From: Gonatopus flavifemur
Taxonomy: Eukaryota > Arthropoda > Insecta > Hymenoptera > Dryinidae
DNA length: 64,000 nt
Direction: 5' to 3'
Assembly: GCA_018340375.1 (NCBI GenBank)
Contig: JAFFJZ010000010.1
Location: forward strand, 11,904,001-11,968,000
How positions within the stretch are numbered: the stretch's first letter is position 1; each line of letters starts with the position of its first letter. Position numbers and translations under genes: made by a program. Positions 22,891 to 34,398 of this stretch are shown piece by piece. Under the pieces are notes generated by a model that worked only from the letters and a program-made list of their open reading frames with translations, was not told where the DNA came from and made no database searches.

Positions 22891-23131
22891 TAAACAAAAT
22901 TTCGGTAAATTCACCTACATTCTTTGAGAAGCTATTAGCCTGATTACAGTGGTTGCCATTTTCAGAATTTTTGTTGAATTTATCAAATTTTTTGATAGAA
23001 TTACTGAAAAAATTGGTACATTGATCACATTTTCTGGTAGAACTACCAAAATCTTCGTAATTTTCCCGAGTTTTCTCGGCAAATCTACCGATTTTTTTAC
23101 AATGTTCGTCAAAATTGATTCAATATCGGTA

Positions 23132-23387
23132 CACGCAGAGAAAAGTTACCTAAAAAATTACTACACTTTACAGTAAAGTAGGGACAAAATCACATTTTAG
23201 GGTTATGTATTATATTTTGTCATGAAGATTACTATACTTTCTAGTAAAGAGTGACAGAATTATGTTATTTATTGATAGGAAGTATAGTAATTTCAATGAC
23301 AAAATATCATATATAACCCCAAAATGTGATCTTGTCCCTACTTTACTGTAAAGTGCAGCAATTTTTTAGGTGACTTTTCTTCGCGTG
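23132..23387. mobile_element. 256 bp TA-flanked foldback, CACGCAGAGAAAAG ends
   Basis: TA at 23130-23131 and 23388-23389. The arms (about 85 bp) pair CACGCAGAGAAAAGTTACC with GGTGACTTTTCTTCGCGTG, and continue through TTTACAGTAAAGTAGGGACA and its complement. The inner words are TACTATACTTTCTAGTAAAG. The end fits the CACNSAGARAAA group seen at 5824, 20364, 27742, 11376 and 34399. Confidence 0.88.
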
Positions 23388-24501
23388 TACAAATCTGACT
23401 GTTTTCAAGACCCAGTGTTGTTTGATATCTGTCAGACTACAATGACACATTGTGAAGAATAATCGAAATTTTCCTATACGCAGCAACCGGAAAATTCTGA
23501 TCATGGGATGGAAAATCAATTTCCGATAGATTTATATGAAATTTCCCATAAATTTAACTGAAAATTTCGAACTTTATGGGATTTTTAGTATCATTTTCAA
23601 GTGAACTTCCGGTAAAATACGGAAAATTCCGTATGTGTTAATTACTTCCGAACATTTATGTGAAGTTTTCCATAAATATTATTTACACAGTGGAAAAAAA
23701 ATTTCTTCCAGCTAACTATTTATTAGTGTCAACAAAATATTTCTCTGGTACAGGACAAATGACCATTTATTTGGGTCGAAGGAATGTTTTTCCAGTGCAA
23801 TGCAGTAATTAAGAAATTTCACCTGATTCTTGCGAATAAATTCCTGCCAATGCTGGATCGTTTGTATATTAACAGCATTTATTTGAGAATGATATCAAAA
23901 TTCAGCGAAAATTTTGGTCCCCCAGGTGGAAATGGAAATTAACGAAGATATGTGAAATCATCATGAATATCCATACACTATCCGAAATACCAAGTAAATC
24001 CAGACATATCCTGCCAAATTTTGGAGTGGAAATCTGAATCAAACAGCTAGAAACTCGATACAATTTACACCGAAGTGTTTGAATTTGATTACAATATCAT
24101 TCTAAATTATTATTCTAATAAAGAAAAATATGTTGATTCCATCGCAGTACCACCCTATTCAACATCACACCAAACATTTGGCCAATGTCCTGCCCCTGAT
24201 ATTCCCTTAACCCGAACATTAATCATTTAAAATGATCAATATTTCTCAGAAATCCATCCATGTACTTTATTTATCAGATTCATCTTGCTAACACTTCCCA
24301 GCGAACATGCTCATCAAATCTATAATATCTCTCATGATCTTCGTTTTGCTCACACGTTTGTATACCACACTCAATATCATTAATTATATCTAATCTCTTG
24401 CATCATCTATGAACCACCGGGTGTAGATACCGATGTACGTGTAATTAATGTTCCACGTGGAACATTCAGGATTTTCGATCGCTGGATGTTTCTTCTTTCA
24501 G
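23388..24501. other. Unassigned AT-rich DNA
   Basis: The part near 23440-23680 has AATTTTCCGG / GGAAAATTCC words (for example CTTCCGGTAAAATACGGAAAATTCC) and may be a further degraded word repeat. The rest, up to the acceptor site at 24501, shows no repeat ends or open frames of note. Confidence 0.4.
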
Positions 24502-24665
24502 GATACGATATAGGACTGCACAACCCGCGTAAGAAGCAAAGGATGAAGCAGTACCATGAGAGGGAAAAAAATAAACGAAGAGAACCGTCAGGTTTCAAGA
24601 AGAACTCGATCAAAATCGGAACGACCGGTTTCACTCTCGGCAAGCCAAGCGGTATCGAACAATGA
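24502..24665 (+). CDS. Candidate host exon A (partial gene, function unknown)
   Basis: Preceded by a strong acceptor-like tract (TTTCTTCTTTCAG, ending 24501). Only one of three frames is open across it: after a split codon it reads YDIGLHNPRKKQRMKQYHER, then a lysine/arginine-rich stretch, then GFKKNSIKIGTTGFTLGKPS, ending at TGA 24663-24665. Third positions are markedly G/C-rich (AAG, CAG, TAC, GAG, TTC, ATC, ACC, CTC), unlike the AT-rich surroundings, which argues for real coding. It could be a terminal exon, or it could splice at GCG/GTATCG (24651/24652) to the acceptor at 24713. I do not recognise the protein; upstream exons are not identified. Confidence 0.45.
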
Positions 24666-24713
24666 ACGGTGCTTTAAAATGTCCACCTGCCAACCTGTCT
24701 TCTTCTTTTACAG

Positions 24714-24851
24714 AGGACGATCCAAGACGATGCTCGTGTTGTATAATCCTTTTGATATTACCACCCGTAGGATCGAAGAAATTGTACTTTTCGAACACAA
24801 AAAACTATTCTGTGGAGTGGTTGTTTTCCCGAGTAATGCAGAAGTAGGGTG
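24714..24851 (+). CDS. Candidate host exon B (partial, frame uncertain)
   Basis: Follows a textbook polypyrimidine tract and AG (TGTCTTCTTCTTTTACAG, ending 24713), and is followed by a donor-like GTAGG/GTGAGAAC. Two frames stay open: one reads GRSKTMLVLYNPFDITTRRI onward to the donor at 24851/24852; the other reads EDDPRRCSCCIILLILPPVG onward to TAG at 24845-24847 and is the one reached if exon A splices at 24651 (a 62 bp intron). No family recognised. The splice signals are the main evidence; transcript data would settle frame and pairing. Confidence 0.35.
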
Positions 24852-26631
24852 AGAACTGTTTGGACGCATTCATAGATTTTTTGGGAAATTCAACACCTAG
24901 GGGGTAAAAATAGTCCTGAAAAGCGAGGAAAAAATCCTTTTTCCCGCACTTGCACGGAAAGCACGGAAAGTTTTCAACTGTTTTTCTAGAAGAGGAAGTG
25001 TTAAATTCCAGACGAACCTACCAGGATGGGAGGAAAATGCTCACTTTCTTCCTGTTTTGAAATATACATACGGAGTGTTGATCATTTGTTGCACCTTCCA
25101 GATAAAAGTATGGAGAGAATTCGCTCTTTCCTCGAATTTCCAACCTCATACTCGTTGAAAATTTCCCACTTTCCCCCTTGGTAAACAATACACCGTTATT
25201 CCTGGTGGGCAACAAATTCTCCTATCATCAGGAAATGAGAGAAAATACAATTTCCAAAGCAGTCACTCCTATTTTTGTGTGAATAAGTAATTTCGTGGTA
25301 TAGTCAAAGGGATTTCATCATGTGCCGCACCGAGTTTTCATAAACAGGGTTTTGCCATTGAAATCTCACGTGATAAGTCTTTCGGTAAAATTAATACTTT
25401 ACGTACTTGGCACCACTGAATTTTATCAGCTCTTCTACAGAAAACAAACCCATTCTTCTCGTTATCAAGAATGATACGATTCTGCACCCTAAGAATTACC
25501 TGAAATGTGGGACACAATCTCAACAATATTGAATATATTTTCCAAAATATATCCCATATCACACTTAAAACACTATTTGATTGAAAATTTTCCACCATGC
25601 GATTTGAAAATATCATCGAATCCCAAGTTATCAACTCTATTTCCATGAATAGTATCGAATCTATGTCATTATCGCATTTCATTGCCCTCTGATTTGCATC
25701 CATAGCTCAGAATTAATGGTCCATTCAAACGAGTAAAATATTTCCAGAGTACAGGCTTGAAGCGCCGTCCACTTTACTTTCTTTGTAGTTCCGTTAAATA
25801 CGGCTCAGAGATGATCTGAGTCGGACGAGATCGCGAATACAGGTGCGGAGGTCAACTTACGTCTGGTTAGGGTTTCATGCCATTCCTCAGTTCTTCTCTT
25901 CACCGTGTTTTTCTTCCTCACACAAGAACACATGCACACGCCAGTCCTTCCATATGGATTCGTACTGGTTCGCCGTGAGTTTTACAAAAATATATGCATA
26001 CGCACGTTCAAGGACATGCTCTTCTTTAGAGCAGATTTCTATGAAAACCTGTTGAGTACATTTGAACTTACGGGAAAGATTTTATAAAATATTCTTTGCA
26101 AATTTCTTAAGGATGAATTATATAGCTTTTGAAAATAACACATCGTTGATGGCCCGTGATTCAAAATATGATCCATGGCACAATAAAATTACTGAAGATA
26201 AGTTCGAATGACTCTGATCCGAATGTTTTCATGAATATTGAGGGAGATAATTTTTTATTCATCTTCATTTATACATATGTTTTCAATCTATAATCTATGA
26301 ATTAATGGATTTTAACTTTGATGTAACTTTCGAAGGAAGCTCTGAATCGGTTTGAAATTTTGCAGGAGTATTTGTTTGATCATTAAGAATCGTTCCGCAG
26401 ATTTTCGTGAGTTTTTCATTATTTTAAATATAGGTGTAATACATCCTTAGAGAATATGATAGGTTGGTCATTAACTGCAATTCTGAATTCTAGAAAAAGA
26501 ATTCATTCGTATGAAAAGTAGGAACATTTAATGGTGGCAAGTTAAATTAGATATGAGCTGCATGTATTTTATACGTTGCTGGAGTTCGAACGGACCTGAG
26601 GTTCAGGAGTACTGATTAATGTGGTCATCTC
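24852..26631. other. No gene supported; one doubtful minus frame
   Basis: 24880-25240 contains GGGAAATTT / AAATTTCCCAC-type words and may be a decayed repeat. A 121-residue minus frame at 25338-25703 has no recognisable motif. At 25843-25857 the minus strand reads GTAAGTTGACC, a good donor sequence, but no matching upstream exon could be established. Confidence 0.35.
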
Positions 26632-26814
26632 TTATCTCCGGACATTCGATATAAATCGAATGAACGCGTTCAGCGCATGTTGTAGTCTCAAATCATCAAC
26701 ATGCAAAAAGATGAGGCAGTGGTAATCGAAATGAGATATCATAAGCGTAGAAACAAGTTTGAGTCTCAGTTTGGTTGAAAGAGGATTACGATGACGTGTA
26801 CATTGATATGACAT
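26632..26814 (-). pseudogene. Non-LTR retrotransposon (LINE) reverse-transcriptase fragment
   Basis: The minus-strand frame reads RHRNPLSTKLRLKLVSTLMI then SHFDYHCLIFLHVDDLRLQ then HALNAFIRFISNVRR. The order LRLKLVxTLxxxHFDYC followed by LQ-ALNAxIRFI-NxRR is characteristic of the region C-terminal to the catalytic core of jockey/CR1-like reverse transcriptases. It lacks the upstream catalytic motifs and stops at a premature codon right after NVRR. About 60 residues remain of a protein that would be several hundred, so this is a dead 5'- and 3'-truncated relic. Confidence 0.7.
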
Positions 26815-27548
26815 TCAAAAATCTCAATTACCGATTCAATCAAGCATGTGCCTAACCTGACAATCCATCTTAACGATTCTAAAATGCCTGATTAACGTCG
26901 TTGAAAATTAATTCCTCGGTCAGTTGAGGTTTGGTTGAAGGATGGGTCATTTGAATGGTTGTTACCGCTTTATATCGAAAAAAAATTCACATAAGGTGGT
27001 TGATTCCGTGTTTTTTTTTTATACTCAAAAATTATTGAAACATAGCTGTTTTCCAGTGTGTGAGTTTTCCTATATTCATTTAATGTTAACTGGAGATCAA
27101 ATTTTTACTGTATGGAACAAACAAAATTAAAATGTGGATATTTTCCGTTTTAAAAAGTCATAAACCAACCATAAAATTTGTAACACCGAACAGTTTACCG
27201 AAGTTTAATTGAAATTCGTCAATTTTTCATGTATATTCATCAATTGTTGAAATTATCGGACTAGTTTATGTCACGGGCTGCGGCTATGAATTGAGTTGGC
27301 TCCCCGAAACAGGGTTGCAAAACCTCCCGATTTATCAGGATATCTCCCGATTTCCGTCCCTATTTGCCGGAATACCAATTCCAGATTGAATTTTAACGAT
27401 TTGGCCCATTCACAAATTACTCGTTCTCCCCTGCAGATATATCAAATTTTGGAGGCTATTTTTTGGAGGCCGATTGATAACTGATAATCTCTTAATAAAT
27501 TCCTCTAAATTCTCCACTTTCCCAGTTACTCGCAATCTGGAGCATTGA
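26815..27548. other. Unassigned DNA
   Basis: No repeat ends or reading frames that I can support. 27300-27360 has CTCCCGATTT repeats (three close variants). Confidence 0.4.
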
Positions 27549-27741
27549 GGAGAGATTCCATCAAGTGAATTCCGAAATGAGGTAATTTTCTCGAATAATT
27601 TTTTTTGAGAAAGAAGTGAATGGGTCTTAGAATACAGGAGCAAAATTTTTTCAAATCAAACAATTCTTATCCTGAAACTTTGGAGGCGTTTTTCTCGAAA
27701 CCATGAATTTCCAACTGAGCTGCAAGATATTTCAAAAACTA

Positions 27742-28045
27742 CACGGAGAAAAATGCCCCTCGGGAATATAAGAATTTTTGTTATTTTTCTTAGTGAACTA
27801 GAAATAGGAAGGTTTACAAAATTAATTTTTACATAAAAATACGGAAGATTACGAATATTGTAGAAAAATTAATAGGTAGGATTGAAATTTCAAACGTTGA
27901 ACGTTAAATTTTATAAAGCGTATAGTAAAATTCAGTTATTCATTCGTAATCTCTCGTATTTGTATGTAAAGATCCATCTTACAAACCTTCCTGTGTCTGG
28001 TTTAGCGAGCAAAATAAGAAAAACTAGTATATATTTTTCCCCGTG
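27742..28045. mobile_element. 304 bp TA-flanked MITE, CACGGRGAAAAAT ends
   Basis: TA at 27740-27741 and 28046-28047. Ends CACGGAGAAAAATGCCCC and ATATTTTTCCCCGTG. The interior is a degenerate foldback (TTTTTCTTAGTGAACTAG left, TAGCGAGCAAAATAAGAAAAAC right). The interrupted host sequence around AAAACTAC is recognisable from other copies, confirming the TA insertion site. Confidence 0.88.
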
Positions 28046-28102
28046 TACCGAATGTGTCGCTACTGTTTTTTATTTTAAAGCAGATTGAATTTTCTGCAGC
28101 CT

Positions 28103-29307
28103 CCCGTGTGGAAATTAATTCTTGGCGCCAGTTAGGGCCAAACTAGGCGTCCTTACTTTATTCCAGGCCCTGTTTTGGTTACCTTTATAGGGCCTAGACA
28201 GGATTGTCACGCTCTCATTTCCAGGGCCTGTACTGTATTCCTAACTTGGGCCTATGTAGGACACCCATGATGGGGCCAATGCAGGCTCTGAAACTAGGGC
28301 CTTTGAATGTGTAATGAATTTTTGCATAGATTATCAAATTAGATGAATATCGCAAGGAGAGGATAAAATTCCCACCCGGGTAGAAATGATTTATGACATT
28401 CCCCAGTTCTATTCAGGGCCTGGTCAGGGCCTGGTCAGATTTGATCATTTGATATATTAAAATGATTATTTTGATTGTTTCTTAATGAATCAAGTACCTT
28501 TCAGTTCATACAACGTTCCCTTTTTTATTGTTATGTCTACGAGTATAAGGTATTAATTATCATTATGATTCTCCATCAATTCATTGATTATAAAATTTTT
28601 ATCTTATTGAATTTATTCAGTGAAACCGAAACTATTGACTTTTATCTAATATCAAATGGAAAATTTCTTGCATTTCATTCCTGTGCTCGATCAAAACGAC
28701 AGGAATTTGGCTATAAAAATGGATCTATGTAAAGACTTCGAATTGTAAATAGTTCAAAACTTTAGTTGAATAAAGAGGTTGTATATTGCTGTTTTCAACC
28801 AAGGTCGGGTGCGCCTAACTTTTCAAAACAAAGGGAATATTGGTAATGCAGGTCGGCCCTACGAGGGTTGTGTACAGGTGTGCTTAAATTGAAATCTTTG
28901 GGAGAATATGGGAAGCCTAGCAAGGCCCTATACGGGTTGTACTAGGGTGCGCCTAAATTAAAATCTTTGGGAGAATATGGAAAGCCTAGCAAGGCTCTAT
29001 ACGGGCTGTAGTAGGGTGCGCCTAAAATAAAATCTTTGGGAGAATACGGGAAACACAGCAAGGCCCTATACGGGCTTTAGTAGGGTGTGCCTAAATTTTT
29101 CAAACAGGGGGAAACATTGGAAATGCATCTTGGCCCCACATGGGCCTTGTATGGGTGGCCCTGAGTCAGAAAAATCAGGCCAAATATCAAAAACCCGACT
29201 AGGCCCCTTAGTGGTTAAGGCTAGGCCATCCTAAGTTTGGATACCCGATTTAAGCCCATACAGGGCCTATATTCAATACAGGACGCCCGGACAAATTTCC
29301 ACACGGG
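28103..29307. mobile_element. 1.2 kb AGGGCCT-word element, CCCGTGTGGAAATT ends
   Basis: Ends CCCGTGTGGAAATTAATTC and AAATTTCCACACGGG. The interior holds dozens of AGGGCCT / AGGCCC words on both strands; 28860-29100 also has four direct repeats of about 80 bp sharing the word AAATCTTTGGGAGAATA, each with TAGGGTGYGCCTAAA. Inserted in the TTAA element (CAGCCT before, CTAGACC after). The end sequence closely resembles the foldback at 56735-57358, whose interior word is unrelated. Confidence 0.85.
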
Positions 29308-29702
29308 CTAGACCTAAAAGCTGATGATACTTATTATTTTTTCCACCGCACTTTGAAGAGCAAAAGAAACTGCGAAAGTACAAAACTAAAATTAGCATGT
29401 CCGCCATTTTTTTTAATTTTTGAGTGTTTGCTGGTTTCATAGGTTCAAACTCCAACGAATGTCATATATTTTATACGAATTCTTAGTTTTCTGGTCTCAG
29501 ATAATGTTTGAGACGGCCATGTTTTAGGCTGTAAAAACAATTCAAACTACATAATTTTTTACTACAAACAGATTTTTTCTCTGTTCCAAGATGTATCCAA
29601 TAAGTGTCACAAAACTTGAGTTATTTATTTATCCCGGATTATGGAAAAAAATTCGTGAAGGCCACTTCATTTTTCGATCGCTAGATGGGAACCTCCCCTT
29701 GA

Positions 29703-30180
29703 ATGGCGAGCGGAGACAGCGTCTTCGAATTCAAAAAGTGCGAGCGAAGCGAGCACGATCTTCGGCAACCACACTGCAAATTCAAGTGTTTTATTTCAAT
29801 GCGCTCAGAGTGTTCAAATCCTGTAACCCCTTTCAGAACTCTCAAAACTGTGTAAATATGCTAATAATTCAGGTCAAGTGTGTTATAATGAAACATTTTA
29901 TCCATTTAATGGATATATTTACACGCTTTTGAGTTTTTAAAAAGTGACTACATGATTTGAACACTTTGAACGCATTGAAACAAAACGCTTGAATTTAGAG
30001 TACAATATCGGGCGGAGCGAGCGTCCTCAAATTTGAATATTGCGAGCGGAACAACCGCTATCAGGAATATTATTAATGAACGGATTGAGGATCTTCGAAC
30101 TTGAAAAACGCGAGTGGATCGAGCGCCAGTTGGATCCTCGAATGGTGAGCGCTGTTTCGAATATCGAATTAGCGAGTAAA
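29703..30180. repeat. GCGAGCG-word repeats
   Basis: CpG-rich words GCGAGCGGAG, GCGAGCGAAGCGAGC, GGAGCGAGCGTCCTC and CGCGAGTGGATCGAGCGC recur, usually followed by TCNTCGAATTTGAA, on both strands. A TTCAAATC...GTGTT stretch (29780-29990) forms an AT-rich centre. Probably one element starting directly after the TTGA junction; its ends are not defined. Confidence 0.6.
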
Positions 30181-30534
30181 GCCCCACATAGCACCAGATA
30201 TCCCAACAATATTGTCAGAATATTACATTTGGAATGTGTGATATTCAGTCAATGGATTTTGCAGTTGAAAATATTCAAATTTATTCAAATTTGCACTAAT
30301 TCTCAGTTCCCGGGAAATATTCTCCAAATTTATCTTTGACTTCACACTGCACATACTATCCCGTCCAGCACAACTACCGATCCTTCTCCACCACGGAGGG
30401 CGCCCACTTAATGTTCACTAAAACTTAAATTCGTGAATTCATACATTCAGATTTGGTCATGTAAATGCACCAATATGAATTATATCGGAAATACAGGGGG
30501 CGGACATTTCTCCGTCGCCTTTTCGTTGCCTTAA

Positions 30535-31020
30535 GGGGTTATATCTCCCAAACGCTCTAGAAAAGAAAAGCTTTTGTCAATAATGTTTTCTGAGCATTCC
30601 TTTATAATAATCATGAATAATCAATACACCAATCGATTAAGCAACTCTTCAGGAGTGAGAAAAAATTTTTTTCATTGGAAGTTTGTTGCAAAATACCGGC
30701 TGTAGGAGCGTTTTTCTGGAAACCATAGTTCGAAATCGGCGAGCAGCAGAACTCGAAGAGTTTTCATCCGATCGACTTGAAAATTGAACTGTAACTTTAT
30801 TGTGTGATTATCTAGTGAAGTACACACGATTTCCACAATTGCTCAACAGGATTTCTCTTTCAGTCGCCATTTTGCAACAAATTTTCAATAAAAAAATCTT
30901 TTCTCACTCCTGAAGAGTTGCTCAATCGATTGATGTATCGATTGTTCGTGATTATTATGGAGGAACGATCAAAAAAAATTATTGAAGAAAGCTTTTTTCT
31001 GTAGAGCGTTTGGGAGCCCC
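30535..31020. mobile_element. TTAA-flanked foldback MITE, GGGGTTATAT family
   Basis: TTAA at 30531-30534 and 31021-31024; ends GGGGTTATATCTCCCAAACG and CGTTTGGGAGCCCC. Arms about 160 bp (for example TTCAGGAGTGAGAAAAAATT with its complement). The centre contains TGTGATTATCTAGTGAAGTA, which recurs in the TTAA element at 62393-63086. 486 bp. Confidence 0.88.
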
Positions 31021-31024
31021 TTAA

Positions 31025-31796
31025 CGGAGACTCTCCCTTATTTCCACGGCTCCTATTTCTCCATCAATTCTCCATCTCCAGTCCACCGAAGTCCTAGTTG
31101 AAGGATCTGGTGGTAGAGATGGTGGTTGTGCTGTACGGGATCAAATTATACTATTATGAAATTATTTATCACATCTGTCCATCGAAACGGTACCATGACG
31201 AAGTAGTTGAATGGAAAGAACTAGAACAGGTTATTCCAGCAACAACGTGGTTTCGAATCTCCCGATGAGAGGTAAAGATGTTCAATCTTCAAAAACTACG
31301 ATCACGATATAATCGAACAGTCAACAAGTGAAGTGAATAAATTCACACAACAGGGAGATGTTTTTTTGTATCTTCCGAATAAACACGAACATGTTTCTCA
31401 TCGTCGATAGGTAACGCCATGTTGAGTAGAACAAAACAAAACACACTGGACGAACCTATTTATTAGGAACAATTCGCTTTGAATTTGAGTTCAAAAGCAA
31501 TTTTAATATCAGTTCAATACAGATGAATGTAAGCTGTATTCTTGTTTGAGTTTGATAAGGTTTTCCAGTGGCTGATTTTGAGTCCAATGAGTCTTCTTTC
31601 TGCTGCGTCTTAATTTCAGCGCATATTCTAATCAAAATTGAGTGTCTCTTTTTATCATGCATTTCACGTGAAATTTCATGTTTTTAAGCACCAATACAAC
31701 AATTTCACGATACGTGTAGTGGAATTTTCATGATTCCAACGTAATTTTCCTGCACAAATGTACAAATCAATTGGTTCCAGTACGGTACTGGAAGTT
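31025..31796. other. Unassigned DNA
   Basis: No gene seen. 31660-31760 has TTTCACGTGAAATTTCA-like words, possibly the edge of the element that follows. Confidence 0.4.
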
Positions 31797-32057
31797 TTTC
31801 GTTGAATTTTTTTACAGTGTACACTAAGAGAATCTTATTTCAAAAATTACAGTGGAATTTCAGTGATCGAAGGTCAAGTAGACATTTTCTAAAACGTTAC
31901 TGTGCATTCTGTAAAACTTGTAAAAAAAATCACTTTCAACTGTTTAGAAATTCACTCATTTTTACAAGCTGCACAGTAATTTTTTGAAGAATTTTCACTT
32001 GTCCTTCGACCACTGAAATTTCACGATAATTTTTACAAAAAAATTCTTCCAGTGTAA
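31797..32057. repeat. Foldback, TTTTTTACAGTGTA word
   Basis: AATTTCAGTGATCGAAGG (31857) pairs with CCTTCGACCACTGAAATTTC (32007), and ACTTGTAAAAAAAATCAC with complementary sequence at 31955. Outer sequences TTTTTTTACAGTGTA and CAAAAAAATTCTTCCAGTGTA lie in the same region. Arms about 85 bp, ends approximate. Confidence 0.6.
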
Positions 32058-32434
32058 ATTGAAAATTCAGAACACCGAGATTCCCTTTTTCCAAAAATCG
32101 TGTTGACGATTTTTCATTTCTACCCGTTTTGAATTTTCATTGTGTTGCATCCTTGCCTCGAGATAAGGCATTCTCTCGGAAAAATCAAGATTCCATCATG
32201 AAAAGGAACAATTGGAAACTGAAGGGCTCCTGGTGATCGCCGGGGGGCCTGGGTGGGCCAGCCCAACACTGATTGTTGATGAATTACTTTTGAGGGAAAA
32301 AAATAACAATACACTGATTGCACCGATTTTCATCTCCAACGTGTATATATGGGACTCCGATGGGGATTTATGGCTGCAACTTGCTTTCACTAAGTCCTGC
32401 TGCATCTGGCTAGTTCAATGTACTCGGGAAAATG

Positions 32435-32921
32435 AGTAATCCAAATTTTCGTTGACTATCCAGACAGCAAAGTGATAGAAAAATTCGCAACAACTTCCCA
32501 ACATCACGGAGCAACTGTTGCCAAATGCGCAGCAACATGCACCAAACTTGAAAGTTGTTGTCATGATGCTACGAAGATGTTCGAATACATGGAGCTATGA
32601 TACGTGAGATCAAACAATCCTCCAACAACAAAACACAAACTCGTGGAGCAACACTGAATCAACAGTGTTTGTCAACAACTTTGCTGTCAGGGTAGTGTGT
32701 CACTTTTGGACGGAGCACAAATTCGAAAAGAATTCGTACACTGGATTTTAACAATTCGTTGACTCGTTCTATTATTTCGACGATCGAAATGGAAAGTGAA
32801 TTCCATTGTTGAAACAATCGACAAAGTCAACCAATTATTAAAATCCAGTGGACGAATTCTTCTCGAATTTCTCGCCTGTCCAAAAGTGACGACATACTTG
32901 TCAACGAAAATTTGGATTACT
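32435..32921. mobile_element. Foldback element, AGTAATCCAAATTTTCG ends
   Basis: Left AGTAATCCAAATTTTCGTTG and right CAACGAAAATTTGGATTACT. The arms continue (GTCACTTTTGGAC; ACTGGATTTTAACAATT) to a centre near 32790. The left arm is interrupted by a 234 bp element, and the right arm shows the uninterrupted version. Confidence 0.85.
32459..32692. mobile_element. 234 bp TA-flanked MITE of GTTGTTGC/GCAACAAC words
   Basis: TA at 32457-32458 and 32693-32694; ends TCCAGACAGCAAAG and CTTTGCTGTCAGGG. The interior is made of CAACAACTT, GCAACTGTTGCC, AGTTGTTGTC and CAACAGTGTTTG words on both strands. It lies in the left arm of the foldback 32435-32921. Confidence 0.85.
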
Positions 32922-32984
32922 AATTTTTTCGTAGTTTAGGATGTGTTTTATCACAAAATTCAAGGCGACAACATACTAATATTC

Positions 32985-34265
32985 CCAGGTGAAAATTGAC
33001 GATTGGCACTAGGATGGCGCAACACTGACAAAGATTGGCCGAGCCTTGGCGGTTAGCAAGGTGCAAGCTTGGAATGATAACATCGTTACAGGCTTCATTG
33101 ATGTATTCTGCCAATCACGGACCAACATTGGTACGATTATGGCAGTCAAATCAGCCATCATTGACAACCCTTGAAAAAATTTGTCACTCGATCTAAATCC
33201 AAGATTGGATCATGCTTGCACTCATTACGAACCAAGACTGATAGACGAATTTTTTTATGGTCTGCCAATGGTCAGATGTTTTATACATTTAAAGGAGGTA
33301 CCATCATTTATTACACATAAATGATGTTGACTGCTAAATTTGAGTCAATACTATAATAGTACTGAGTCAATATTCAGCCAAAATTGATTCAACGTTGCGA
33401 CAATCCCGCGCCAACGTTGAGCCAATGTTGTGCCGATGTTCAACTCTATGTTGAACGATTGCAAAAATATAATAAAAATTCAGAGTCATATATTCCCGAC
33501 ATCGATTGCTTCCCCTCCACACATGTTAAGAAGTACAGCCCGAACCTGAAATATTTTATACAACCAGGGCCAGAGAATCTCTGTATACATTGAAACGAAG
33601 AAACTTATTTGATTAATCCAATACAAGATGTGTTTATAAGTTTAATATAACTCAATGATTACTGGTTACCTTACAAATCAATTACATCAAGTATAATTAA
33701 AATTCTGATGTCCACGAGTCCATGGGTCTGCACAGCTAAAATCTCTCCTTCGATGAAGGACCTATGATGAAGACAACAATTTTCAAATCAGAAGGTTATA
33801 TGATGCTTATATATCAGCCGCATAGTTCGTTGAGCGCTTGCGAGAAACGAACCGAGCGTTGGAAACAATACCGCAGGGTGGCGCTTTGACATTGGACGCG
33901 GGAATTTTTGTATGGAGACGTATCATTGAGGATCGTGGCTAGCCTGAGCCAAGCTTTGACCAGGCTTGGCACTGCATTGGGTACTCATTTCTTCTAAACG
34001 TTGTCAACGTTTGGATTAATATTCAGCCGTGCTATGAAATTGTTCGTATGAAGTTAATTTCTTTTGTCCAAACGATATTGGGACAACGATGAACCATGAT
34101 TGGCACAATCTTGAGCCAATGATGGATTGATCATTGGAAATTCCGATTCCCAACATTGGTGCAACATTGTGCCACTTGTCAGTCAACGTTGGCTCGATAT
34201 AGATTTCCAAGCCTTGGATGTCAGCATTGCGCCTATCTATTTTCCATCGTCAGTATTGGCGCAAG
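32985..34265. repeat. TTGGC/GCCAA word-repeat tract
   Basis: Clusters at 32985-33250, 33370-33440 and 33930-34265 contain many degenerate words: GATTGGCACTAGG, GATTGGCCGAGCCTTGGCG, ATGTTGAGCCAATGTTG, CTTGGCACTGCATTGG, ATTGGCACAATCTTGAGCCAATG. Both strands are represented. The same word fills 38400-38760 and 39080-39310. Stretches between (33440-33930) are unassigned. Confidence 0.65.
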
Positions 34266-34398
34266 CAAGAAATTTTCACGTGGGTTGTAATATATCAATT
34301 TTCATTCAATTAATTTTACTCCTCTTGATGTGTATAGATTTTTATCTCAAAACTATCGAGAAACATCGACAGTGCTGAAGACCAACAGTTTTCAACTA

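Larger units (their letters stand above)
27549..29698. mobile_element. Diverged TTAA-family MITE (GGGGAGGTTCTCAT), nested copy
   Basis: Left part (27549-27741) and right part (about 29308-29698) align with the 710 bp copy at 40401-41110: ends GGAGAGATTCCATCAAG and CTAGATGGGAACCTCCCC. Flanking tetranucleotides are TTGA on both sides (27545-27548, 29699-29702) instead of TTAA. Two later elements split it: 27742-28045 and 28103-29307. Between them, 28048-28102 is again host element (ATTTTAAAGCAGATTGAATTT). More divergent than the other copies. Confidence 0.8.

Noticed and set aside
25338..25703. 121-residue minus-strand frame
   Set aside because: No motif, no codon bias evident, no splice signals tying it to a gene. 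It cannot be excluded as an exon but is not supported.
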